Source: CAZCDM01 sp964497475 (GTDB taxonomy: Bacteria; Planctomycetota; Phycisphaerae; SM23-33). From it: a stretch of 18,267 bases of DNA. Below are positions 8,077 to 14,398 of the stretch, in pieces. The DNA lies in contig CAZCDM010000029.1 in NCBI GenBank assembly GCA_964497475.1, positions 1 through 18,267 of the forward strand, in the 5' to 3' direction. Both the position numbers and the translations under genes were made by a program. Under the pieces are notes generated by a model that searched no databases, was not told the origin of the DNA, and was given only the letters and a program-made list of their open reading frames with translations. Position 1 is the stretch's first letter. Every line of letters starts with the position of its first letter.

Positions 8077-8125
8077 CCAATCAGCAATGCCCAATGACCA
8101 TTGAAGGCCCAACCGACCAATGACC
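8072..8125 (+). repeat. Left arm of element 1: AATGACC-type heptads
   Basis: Four contiguous 7-base units (AATGACC, AATCAGC, AATGCCC, AATGACC) run from 8072 to 8099. They are followed by two irregular units and another AATGACC (8119-8125). The array overlaps the stop of atpA and the first codons of the S23 gene. Segments 8085-8093, 8101-8105 and 8109-8112 are complementary to 8520-8528, 8515-8519 and 8508-8511. Confidence 0.8.
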
Positions 8126-8485
8126 GATGCAACGCCGGCCGAACGCTCGTTTGATCTGGAAGATCGAACCGCTCGATTCGGCGAGGCAGTCCTGGCCTTC
8201 GCGAAAACCATACAAACCACCCCAGTCAACTCGCCGCTGATTTCGCAATTGGTGCGATCGGCAACGAGCATCGGCGCGAATTACTGCGAGGCCGACGAGG
8301 CGGGTACGAAAAAAGAATTCCGACACCGAATCAGCATCTGCACAAAGGAAGCAAAAGAAACGAAGCACTGGCTGCGGATGATTGCCTCAGCCAATGACAA
8401 CCACAAGACAACCGCCAGAACCCTCTGGCAGGAAGCCAAGGAGCTGCACCTGATTTTCGCCGCGATTTATCGAAACAGCGGCTAG
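8120..8485 (+). CDS. Four-helix bundle protein, S23 / 23S rRNA intervening-sequence protein family
   Basis: 121 residues. The centre reads ISQLVRSATSIGANYCEADE (41-60) followed by KKEFRHRISICTKEAKETKHWLRMI (64-88), the hallmark of the S23 family (PF05635, TIGR02436). Four amphipathic helices are expected at about 13-32, 38-58, 64-92 and 97-119. Family members were first seen inside intervening sequences of 23S rRNA genes in Leptospira and others. The fold is shared with Avd of diversity-generating retroelements, which forms a basic pentamer that binds nucleic acid. The biochemical role of stand-alone members is unknown. The ATG at 8120 lies in the left repeat arm and has no Shine-Dalgarno. 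There is no rRNA, reverse transcriptase or variable repeat nearby. Its presence inside an ATPase operon is unexpected. Confidence 0.88.
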   Translation: MTDATPAERSFDLEDRTARFGEAVLAFAKTIQTTPVNSPLISQLVRSATSIGANYCEADEAGTKKEFRHRISICTKEAKETKHWLRMIASANDNHKTTARTLWQEAKELHLIFAAIYRNSG

Positions 8486-8507
8486 GCCCGAACGCCAAGC
8501 CTGGAGC

Positions 8508-8584
8508 TTGGACATTCAATGGGCATTGGATATTGAACATTGGACATTTCGACATTCGACATTCTGGTTTCGCCATTCGGCATT
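8508..8584 (+). repeat. Right arm of element 1: NNNCATT heptads
   Basis: After GGACATT (8510-8516) and a 4-base spacer, an almost unbroken run of 7-base units follows from 8521: GGGCATT, GGATATT, GAACATT, GGACATT, one extra T, CGACATT, CGACATT, CTGGTTT, CGCCATT, CGGCATT. The unit is the reverse complement of the left-arm unit. The run can be read as protein upstream of atpB but is repeat DNA, not coding sequence. It ends 11 bases before the atpB ATG. Confidence 0.82.
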
Positions 8585-8595
8585 GGAAAATAGAC

Positions 8596-9939
8596 ATGAG
8601 AAAATACTACGACGAAATCACTCGGATCGCCGGTAACGTGGTGTCGATCACCGCAAGTGGCGTGGGCTATGACGAACTGGCCGTGATCGAGACCTCCCGC
8701 GGGCCCAGCCTCGCCCAGGTCATCCGCCTCGAAGGCGACCAGGTCTCCCTGCAGATCTTCGCCGGCACGCAAGGCGTCTCCACGGGCGACAAGGTCCGCT
8801 TCCTCGGGCGTCCCATGCAAGTGCCCTGCAGCGACGACCTCTTCGGCCGCGTGTTCGACGGCTCGGCCCGGCCGCGCGACGGCCGACCGGACGTCGAAGC
8901 CAAGCAGGTCGACATCGGCAGCCCGGCCGTCAACCCCGTCCAACGCCGCATGCCCGACCAGATGATCGAAACCGGCATTCCGATGATCGACATCTTCAAC
9001 TCCCTCGTCGAGTCGCAGAAGATTCCGATCTTCTCCGTCGCCGGCGAGCCGTACAACGACCTCGTCGCCCGCGTGGGCCTCCAGGCCAAAGCCGACGTTA
9101 TCATCCTCGGCGGCATGGGCCTGCGCCACGACGACTACCTCACCTTCCGCGACAAGTTCGAGGAAGGCGGCGTGCTCGGCCGGAGCATCATGTTCATCCA
9201 CACCGCATCCGACCCCACCGTCGAGTGCCTCCTCGTGCCCGACCTCTGCCTCGCCGTCGGCGAGCAGTACGCCCTGGCCGGCAAGCGAGTCCTCGTGCTG
9301 CTGACGGACATGACCGCCTACGCCGACGCCCTGAAGGAAATCGCCATCACCATGGAGCAGATTCCCTCCAACCGTGGCTATCCGGGCGACCTCTACACGC
9401 AGATGGCCAAGCGATACGAAAAGGCTGTCGACTTCGACGGCGCCGGGTCGATGACCATCCTGGCCTGCGTGACCATGCCCGGCGACGACGTCACCCACCC
9501 CGTGCCCGACAACACCGGCTACATTACCGAGGGGCAGTTCTACCTCAAGGGCGGCCGCATCGAGCCCTTCGGCAGCCTCTCGCGTCTCAAGCAGCAGGTC
9601 AACGGCGATACCCGCGACGACCACCGCTCGATCATGGACGGCTGCCTACAACTCTACGCCTCCTGCCGCGAAACCCGCGAAAAACGAGACATGGGCTTCG
9701 AGATGTCCGCCTGGGACCAGAAACTCCTGAAATACGGCGACCTCTTCGAGGACCGCATCATGTCCCTGGCCGTCAACATCCCCCTGTTCGAAGCCCTCGA
9801 CCGCTGCTGGGAGATCCTCGCCGAATGTTTTACCCCCGTCGAGGTGCCCATTCGCCGGTCGATCCTGGAAAACCACTGGCCCGAAGATCTCGCCGAACAC
9901 GACGAACCATCCGCCGAAGCCGAAGAAGTAAACGCCTGA
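8596..9939 (+). CDS. atpB: V-type ATP synthase regulatory subunit B
   Basis: 447 residues. It has the B-subunit barrel (residues 8-75) and the B-type replacement of the P-loop (IFSVAGEPYNDLVARV, 145-160), so it binds but does not hydrolyse nucleotide on its own. Further hallmarks are LLTDMTAYADALKEI (235-249) and SNRGYPGDLYTQMAKRYEKA (258-277). The C-terminal 15 residues are acidic. I chose the ATG at 8596 (MRKYYDEITRIAGNVV) because homology starts there; an upstream in-frame ATG at 8533 would only translate the heptad repeats. The only ribosome-site-like sequence is GGAAAA 5 bases upstream. Both sides of the gene are interrupted by S23 elements: the stop TGA (9937-9939) is joined directly to the left arm of element 2. 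Confidence 0.96.
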   Translation: MRKYYDEITRIAGNVVSITASGVGYDELAVIETSRGPSLAQVIRLEGDQVSLQIFAGTQGVSTGDKVRFLGRPMQVPCSDDLFGRVFDGSARPRDGRPDVEAKQVDIGSPAVNPVQRRMPDQMIETGIPMIDIFNSLVESQKIPIFSVAGEPYNDLVARVGLQAKADVIILGGMGLRHDDYLTFRDKFEEGGVLGRSIMFIHTASDPTVECLLVPDLCLAVGEQYALAGKRVLVLLTDMTAYADALKEIAITMEQIPSNRGYPGDLYTQMAKRYEKAVDFDGAGSMTILACVTMPGDDVTHPVPDNTGYITEGQFYLKGGRIEPFGSLSRLKQQVNGDTRDDHRSIMDGCLQLYASCRETREKRDMGFEMSAWDQKLLKYGDLFEDRIMSLAVNIPLFEALDRCWEILAECFTPVEVPIRRSILENHWPEDLAEHDEPSAEAEEVNA

Positions 9940-9977
9940 AATTATGAGTAATGAATTCGGAATTATGAGTGATTCAT
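9936..9977 (+). repeat. Left arm of element 2: TATGAGT-type heptads
   Basis: Consecutive 7-base units cover CTGAAAT (9936-9942), TATGAGT (9943-9949), AATGAAT (9950-9956), TCGGAAT (9957-9963), TATGAGT (9964-9970) and GATTCAT (9971-9977). The atpB stop lies in the first unit and the S23 ATG follows the last. AATTATGAGT occurs twice, exactly 21 bases apart. Confidence 0.8.
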
Positions 9978-10361
9978 ATGCCCGAGAACACAATCGATCC
10001 GAATGTAACATTGCAGCATCGCACACGAGACTTTGCGTTGCGTGTGATTCGGCTCTCGAACGCCCTGCCGGATGACCGGATCGGCTGGGTTATTGGAAAA
10101 CAGATATGGCGGAGCGGCACATCGATCGGAGCAAACTACCGATCAGCCTGTCGCTCACGAAGCGACAAAGACGTCCTCGCCCGAATGGGAATTGCGGAAG
10201 AAGAAGCAGATGAAACAATGTACTGGTTCGAACTGCTGATGGAAGCAGAAATCCTTCCACGAAATCGACTCAACGATGTATACAAGGAAACCGAAGAGAT
10301 TCTGAACATGATTGCCGCCTCCATCATCACGGTAAAAAAACGACTGGCGGAAAATTCATAA
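9978..10361 (+). CDS. Four-helix bundle protein, S23 / 23S rRNA intervening-sequence protein family (second type)
   Basis: 127 residues. The family core is WRSGTSIGANYRSACRSRSD (44-63) followed by DVLARMGIAEEEADETMYWFELLMEAEIL (65-93), and a last helix TEEILNMIAASIITVKKRL (105-123). It belongs to a different S23 subgroup from the protein at 8120-8485: the two share little beyond the TSIGANY loop. The function of the family outside rRNA is unknown; the fold is that of Avd. I start at ATG 9978; a GTG at 9969 would add three residues encoded by repeat. The stop codon (10359-10361) lies in the right arm. Codon use is more AT-rich than in atpB and atpD, a sign of later arrival. Confidence 0.87.
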   Translation: MPENTIDPNVTLQHRTRDFALRVIRLSNALPDDRIGWVIGKQIWRSGTSIGANYRSACRSRSDKDVLARMGIAEEEADETMYWFELLMEAEILPRNRLNDVYKETEEILNMIAASIITVKKRLAENS

Positions 10362-10388
10362 TTCCGAACTCATAGCTCATCATTCCCC
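10354..10388 (+). repeat. Right arm of element 2: heptads inverted to the left arm
   Basis: Five exact 7-base steps, ATTCATA, ATTCCGA, ACTCATA, GCTCATC and ATTCCCC, run without a gap into the atpD ATG at 10389. ACTCATA is the exact reverse complement of TATGAGT of the left arm. Positions 10354-10380 pair with 9944-9970 at 23 of 27 positions. Confidence 0.82.
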
Positions 10389-11048
10389 ATGGCAAAAAAG
10401 ATCAAACTAACCCGGCCGGAACTCAAGCGACAGCGCGACGCGCTGCAACGGTTCCAGCGCTATCTGCCGATGCTGAAGCTCAAGCAGCAGCAGCTCCAGA
10501 TGATGGTGCGCGAGGCGGCCGAGAAGGTCCTCCAGGCGCAGGATGACCTGGACAAAGCCCAGGCCACCTTCGAGCCCTACCGCGCGATTCTCGCCGACCG
10601 GGCCGGGGTGAACCTCGAAGAGCTGGCCACGCCGGCCGAGGTCCACGCCACGCGACAGAACATCGCCGGCGTGCACATTCCCGTCTTCGAGGGCGTGGAG
10701 TTCCCGCCGGTCAGCTACAGCCTGTTCGCCACGCCCGTCTGGATCGACGGCGCCCTGGCCGACATGCGAACCGTCAACGAAGCCGCCGCCCGGCTGGACA
10801 TCGTCCGCGAGCAGTACCGCCTGCTCCAGGTCGAGCTGACCAAAATCACCCAGCGCGTCAACCTCTTCGAGAAGGTCAAAATCCCCGAGTGTCAAGAAGC
10901 CATCCGCCGCATCCGCATTCACCTCGGCGATGAGATGACCGCCGGCGTCGGCCGGGCCAAGATCGCCAAGAGCAAGATCACCCGCTCCGAGCAGACCGTC
11001 TACGAAACCCAGGCCGCCGGAGCTGCCCAGGAGGTCAGCCCCGCATGA
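10389..11048 (+). CDS. atpD: V-type ATP synthase subunit D (central rotor shaft)
   Basis: 219 residues, normal for subunit D. The N-terminus (KKIKLTRPELKRQRDALQRFQRYLPMLKLKQQQLQMMV) is the typical first long helix of the rotor. The C-terminal helix (about 125-185) contains RLLQVELTKITQRVNLFEKVKIPECQEAIRRIRIHL, the conserved NLFEK-x-IP motif of D subunits. The two helices form the coiled-coil shaft inside A3B3 and contact the membrane rotor. Its usual partner F is not in the operon. The ATG follows directly after the repeat arm of element 2 and has no Shine-Dalgarno. The stop overlaps the start of atpI by 4 bases (ATGA). Confidence 0.92.
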   Translation: MAKKIKLTRPELKRQRDALQRFQRYLPMLKLKQQQLQMMVREAAEKVLQAQDDLDKAQATFEPYRAILADRAGVNLEELATPAEVHATRQNIAGVHIPVFEGVEFPPVSYSLFATPVWIDGALADMRTVNEAAARLDIVREQYRLLQVELTKITQRVNLFEKVKIPECQEAIRRIRIHLGDEMTAGVGRAKIAKSKITRSEQTVYETQAAGAAQEVSPA

Positions 11049-12901
11049 TCGTCCCGATGACCAAAGTCTACATCGCCGCCCGCGCCGCCGACCGCGACCG
11101 CCTGCTCGATGCCCTGCGCAAACTTGGCGTGATGCACCTGATCCCCGTCGACGCAACCCAGGCCGTCCCCGACGACGACACCCAGGCCCAGCTCGACGCC
11201 CTCGGCCGGGCCGAGCACATCCTCGAAACGCACACCCCCGCCGGCGATCGGCCGGACCTTTCCCCCCTCGAGGCCGCCCGCGAAGTCGTCGAGATCCAGC
11301 GCCGATCAGCCGAGCAGTCCAACCGCCTGACCAACCTGTACCGCCAGATCGAACAGCTCGACCTCTGGGGCGACCTCCGGCTGACCCAACTCGACGCCCT
11401 GGCCGAGACGGGCGTGAAGGTCGCCTTCTACGCGATCCCCACCGCCGAGGTCTCCGCCGTCCAGGCCGAGTGCGTCCAGCCGCTGCGTGAGCTGCCCGGC
11501 AAGGAGACCCTGCTGGCCGTGGCCTGGCGAGGCGAGGACGCCCCCGAGCTGCCCGAGACCGCCGAGCCGATGGAACGCCCCACGCGCGACCGGCCCGACC
11601 TCCAGGCCGAGGCCGCCGAAATCGACCGCGCCCTCCAGGCCGACCAGGACCGCCTGGCCGTGCTGGCCCACCTGGCCGACGACGTCGCCCGCGAGCACGC
11701 TCGCGTCCGGGCCGTGGCCGACTACATCGTCGCCCAGCGAGGCGGGCTCTACGAAGGCGGGCTCTTCGCCGTGCAGGGCTGGGTGCCCGCCGCCCAGGCC
11801 GACGCCCTCGCCGAGCAGATCATCGCCACCGGCACACCCGCCGCGGCCGAGGTCATCGCCCCCGAGCCCGACGAACAGCCTCCCACACTCATCCGCTACC
11901 CCCGCTGGGCCCGGCCCATCCAGGCCCTGCTGGACATGCTCGGCACGGTGCCCGGCTACCGGGAATTCGACCTCGCACCGTTCTTCATGCTCGCCATGCC
12001 GATCTTCACAGCCATGCTCGTCGGCGATGCAGGCTACGGCCTGGTGTTCCTGGGCATCGGCGGGCTGATGTACAACAAAATCACTCGCGCCGCCTCCCGG
12101 GCCACCGCCCAGCTCGTGCTGGTCTTCGCCCTGGCCACACTCATCTGGGGCATGCTGAGCGGCAATGCCTTCGGCGTCGGACCCGACCAGGTCACATCGG
12201 CCGGCGGCGTGCTGGCCACCGTCGGCCAGGCCTGGCAGCAGATCGCCATCTTCTGGCGATCAAACCCCGAGGAGTCGCGCGACATCGTCATGCAGATCAG
12301 CTTCCTGCTGGGCTGCGTGCACCTGTCGCTGGCGCACATCCGCCGGGCCCTGGCGGTCGCACCCCGTCAGGAAGCCCTCGCCGAGATCGGCTGGGTGGGC
12401 TTCGTCTTCGGCATGTTCACGCTGGTGTGGTTAATGTTCTTCGGCGACAGCTCCGGGCCGCTGATCCCGCCGATGGCTACGCTCTGGACGCTGGTCGGCA
12501 GCTGGGGCGTGATCGTGCTGTTCTGCAGCCCGGATAAAAACCCCCTCAAGCGGATCACCTTCGGCGTGCTGGGCAACCTCATGAGCATCCCCGGGGCGTT
12601 CGGCGATATGCTGAGCTACATCCGTCTGATGGCGGTGGGCCTGGCGAGCTACTACATCGCCAGTGCCTTCAACGGCCTGGCCATGGGCATGTCCGAAGCC
12701 ACCGCCTGGGCCATCCCCGCGACCGTCCTGGTCCTAATCCTGGCACACAGCCTGAACATCGGGCTCTGCCTCGTTGCCATTTTCGCACACGGTGTGCGAC
12801 TGAATATGCTGGAGTTTTCAACCAATGCGGGTGTCCAGTGGGCCGGACATCCGTATCAACCCTTTGCCTTGCAAACCACTTCGACTGAAGGAGACGCGTA
12901 A
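11045..12901 (+). CDS. atpI: V-type ATP synthase subunit I (membrane stator, subunit a homologue)
   Basis: 618 residues. The N-terminal half (1-300) is cytosolic and helical, and binds the peripheral stalks. The C-terminal half has about seven membrane helices from FDLAPFFMLAMPIFTAMLVGDAGYGL (308-333) onward. The ion-path arginine is R527 in LSYIRLMAVGLASYY (523-537), matching the essential Arg of yeast Vph1. The last helix has the family motif AHGVRLNMLEFSTNAG (581-596). It forms the two half-channels facing the K ring. The start is fixed by the 4-base ATGA overlap with atpD, implying coupled translation; atpK begins 2 bases after its stop. Confidence 0.94.
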   Translation: MIVPMTKVYIAARAADRDRLLDALRKLGVMHLIPVDATQAVPDDDTQAQLDALGRAEHILETHTPAGDRPDLSPLEAAREVVEIQRRSAEQSNRLTNLYRQIEQLDLWGDLRLTQLDALAETGVKVAFYAIPTAEVSAVQAECVQPLRELPGKETLLAVAWRGEDAPELPETAEPMERPTRDRPDLQAEAAEIDRALQADQDRLAVLAHLADDVAREHARVRAVADYIVAQRGGLYEGGLFAVQGWVPAAQADALAEQIIATGTPAAAEVIAPEPDEQPPTLIRYPRWARPIQALLDMLGTVPGYREFDLAPFFMLAMPIFTAMLVGDAGYGLVFLGIGGLMYNKITRAASRATAQLVLVFALATLIWGMLSGNAFGVGPDQVTSAGGVLATVGQAWQQIAIFWRSNPEESRDIVMQISFLLGCVHLSLAHIRRALAVAPRQEALAEIGWVGFVFGMFTLVWLMFFGDSSGPLIPPMATLWTLVGSWGVIVLFCSPDKNPLKRITFGVLGNLMSIPGAFGDMLSYIRLMAVGLASYYIASAFNGLAMGMSEATAWAIPATVLVLILAHSLNIGLCLVAIFAHGVRLNMLEFSTNAGVQWAGHPYQPFALQTTSTEGDA

Positions 12902-12903
12902 CT

Positions 12904-13359
12904 ATGGAATGGTTAGGTCAAATCGGATTCGCCCTGCCCCTCGGGCTCGGTGCGATCGGTAGTGCCCTTGGTATCGGAGCGGCCGGACGCGCCGCCGCCG
13001 GTGCCTGGGCCAAGGAAGCCAAAGCTGGCGAGCAGATGAACTTCAAGTACATCGTGCTGACCGGCATGCCCCTCTCGCAGACGATCTACGGCCTGCTGGT
13101 CTCGCTGCTAGTGATTCTGCCGCAGCTGGGCAACGCCGAATACCTCGCCGCCAACGGCGGGGCGCTGTTCGTGATCGGCCTGGCCGCCGGCCTGGGCGAG
13201 CTGTTCAGCGCCTGGATGCAGGGCGTCATCGGCGCCGCGGGCGTCCGGGCCATGAGCGAGTCGGAGGGCAAGCCCTTCGCCAATACCATGATCGCCATGG
13301 GCATTGCCGAGACGGTAGGCATCTTCGCCTTCGTCTTCATGTTCATGCTCATGCCGTAA
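12904..13359 (+). CDS. atpK: V-type ATP synthase subunit K (proteolipid rotor ring)
   Basis: 151 residues forming two fused hairpins, four membrane helices (about 4-33, 48-75, 84-112, 126-149). The ion-binding carboxylate is E136 in AMGIAETVGIF on the fourth helix. There is no equivalent acid in helix 2, as in the 16-kDa V-type proteolipids. GMPLSQTIYGLL (54-65) lines up with LPGTQGLYGF of the Enterococcus hirae Na+ rotor, placing S58/Q59 at T64/Q65. Q106 in AWMQG fits Q110. These are the sodium ligands, so Na+ transport is possible; this alignment was made by eye. The start has AAGGAG about 10 bases upstream. It is the last gene of the operon, followed by a hairpin terminator. Confidence 0.93.
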   Translation: MEWLGQIGFALPLGLGAIGSALGIGAAGRAAAGAWAKEAKAGEQMNFKYIVLTGMPLSQTIYGLLVSLLVILPQLGNAEYLAANGGALFVIGLAAGLGELFSAWMQGVIGAAGVRAMSESEGKPFANTMIAMGIAETVGIFAFVFMFMLMP

Positions 13360-13430
13360 GCGAAACCCCGCGTGAGCAGATCGGCCGCGCCCCCGCGCGC
13401 CCCGTACGCTCGACAACCAATCGTCTCACC

Positions 13431-13465
13431 GCAAATGCCCACGGATAGCCATCCGTGGGCTTTGC
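13431..13465. terminator. Hairpin terminator at the end of the V-ATPase operon
   Basis: GCCCACGGAT (13437-13446) and ATCCGTGGGC (13451-13460) pair perfectly across the loop AGCC. The stem continues with GCAAA (13431-13435) against TTTGC (13461-13465) and one bulged T. It lies 72 bases after atpK and before the convergent esterase gene, so it may serve both strands. The T run is short (TTT). The rest of the 205-base gap (13360-13564) shows no gene. Confidence 0.65.
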
Positions 13466-13564
13466 ATGCGCACAGGGCGAACCCCTGCGCAGACGAGAAA
13501 ATCCCACGGGCGATACATACGCGCACAATGACCGACCCAGAGCGAGCAAAACGTACGTCGTGGG

Positions 13565-14398
13565 TTACGGCGCCGGCGGCCGGGGGCCTCGGAGGTTCAT
13601 TTGCTCAGGAGCACTGGTGCGGCGGTCGGGCTGGGCGGCTGGCGTGGTGGTCATCGCCGTCGACCGGGTCGGCCGCTTGTGCTTCAGGAAGAAATCCATC
13701 GCGATTTCCGGATGGCGGTCATGGCCGGCACCGGGGATCACGTGCGTTTTCACCTTAAAGCCGCGGGACCGGAGATACTGAATGGCGTTGGTGCTCTGGA
13801 CGACGATGGTGGCCGGGTCGTTCTCGCCGTAGTAGACCATCAGCGGGATTTCCACCGCCCCCGGCGGATACCAGCCGTCAAGATTCGATCGATTGAAGTT
13901 GCAGTTCTGGGCAACGATGGTGGCGAAGACGTCCGGATGACGCAGGCCGACCCAGTAGGCCGGGAACCCGCCACCGGAAAACCCGGTGATGTTGATGTTG
14001 GCCCGGTCGAGGTTGTACCAGTACCCAAGCATGCTGAGGATGCTCAGGATGCGCCGTTCGTTTTCGAGCATGCCGCTGACCGGCCCGTCGCCGAAAATGC
14101 CGTCCGTACCCACCAGATCCGGTGCGACGATGATATAGCCATGCTTCTCGCCGTACCACTTCCAGGTGCGGATGTGATGCTCGCTGACGTCATAGGGCGG
14201 CGTGCCGTGGCAGCTGATGATGATCGGCGCGGGCTTGGCGTGGGAGTAGTTGCTCGGCACGTACATGTAGAACCCCGAGCCAGTGACCGGATCGGTCGCG
14301 CGCCACTGCTCGCCGGGCGTCGGCGGCGTGGGCGGCACGGGACAGCCGGTCAATACAAGAATGCACGGAAGCAGAATCAACAGCCGGTACCAGGGCAT
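13565..14398 (-). CDS. Putative lipoprotein esterase, alpha/beta-hydrolase (PHB depolymerase/feruloyl esterase-like)
   Basis: 277 residues on the minus strand. A lipoprotein signal peptide with lipobox LTGC (Cys19) is followed by a Pro/Thr linker (PVPPTPPTPG). The catalytic part has an HG oxyanion motif (SCHGTPPYD, 62-70), the nucleophile elbow GFSGGG with Ser141, a likely acid Asp194 (YYGENDP) and His226 (GAGHDRHPE). The order matches secreted esterases of the PHB depolymerase/esterase D-like group. The natural ester is unknown. Residues 240-277 are a low-complexity Pro/Arg/Thr tail. The start at 14398 is chosen over 14464 because GGGAG lies 7 bases upstream and the signal peptide begins there. 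The protein probably sits on the periplasmic side of a membrane. Confidence 0.82.
   Translation of the reverse strand: MPWYRLLILLPCILVLTGCPVPPTPPTPGEQWRATDPVTGSGFYMYVPSNYSHAKPAPIIISCHGTPPYDVSEHHIRTWKWYGEKHGYIIVAPDLVGTDGIFGDGPVSGMLENERRILSILSMLGYWYNLDRANINITGFSGGGFPAYWVGLRHPDVFATIVAQNCNFNRSNLDGWYPPGAVEIPLMVYYGENDPATIVVQSTNAIQYLRSRGFKVKTHVIPGAGHDRHPEIAMDFFLKHKRPTRSTAMTTTPAAQPDRRTSAPEQMNLRGPRPPAP

Larger units (their letters stand above)
8072..8595 (+). mobile_element. Candidate foldback S23/IVP element 1, inserted between atpA and atpB
   Basis: The whole space from the atpA stop to the atpB start is one unit of about 520 bp: a left arm of heptads of the form AATGNCC, an S23-family gene, and a right arm of heptads of the form NNNCATT, which is the inverse. 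In the mRNA the arms could fold and loop out the S23 gene. ATGA occurs at both edges (8073-8076 and 8596-8599). Removing one copy and everything between would restore a 4-base ATGA stop/start overlap like the one between D and I. No transposase is present. Calling it mobile is inference. Confidence 0.5.
9936..10388 (+). mobile_element. Candidate foldback S23/IVP element 2, inserted between atpB and atpD
   Basis: The gap between atpB and atpD is again filled from stop to start by an S23 gene and two inverted heptad arms (453 bp including overlap with the atpB stop). The 27-base cores at 9944-9970 and 10354-10380 are inverted repeats matching at 23 of 27 positions. The heptads (TATGAGT, AATGAAT, TCGGAAT type) differ from those of element 1, and the S23 protein belongs to a different subgroup. 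GC is clearly lower than in the neighbouring ATPase genes. No transposase or clear target duplication is seen. Confidence 0.5.

Noticed and set aside
8120..8485. An rRNA intervening sequence in its usual place
   Set aside because: No 23S rRNA sequence is present on either side; the flanks are atpA and atpB.
8533..8595. N-terminal extension of atpB starting at ATG 8533
   Set aside because: It only translates the heptad repeats (NIGHFDIRHSGFAIRHW type sequence); V-ATPase B homology begins at 8596.
8072..8595. CRISPR array or ordinary tandem satellite
   Set aside because: Units are 7 bases, degenerate and without spacers, and occur as two inverted arrays around a gene.
8072..10388. A diversity-generating retroelement with Avd-like accessory proteins
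   Set aside because: The S23 fold is shared with Avd, but there is no reverse transcriptase, template repeat or variable repeat in the window.
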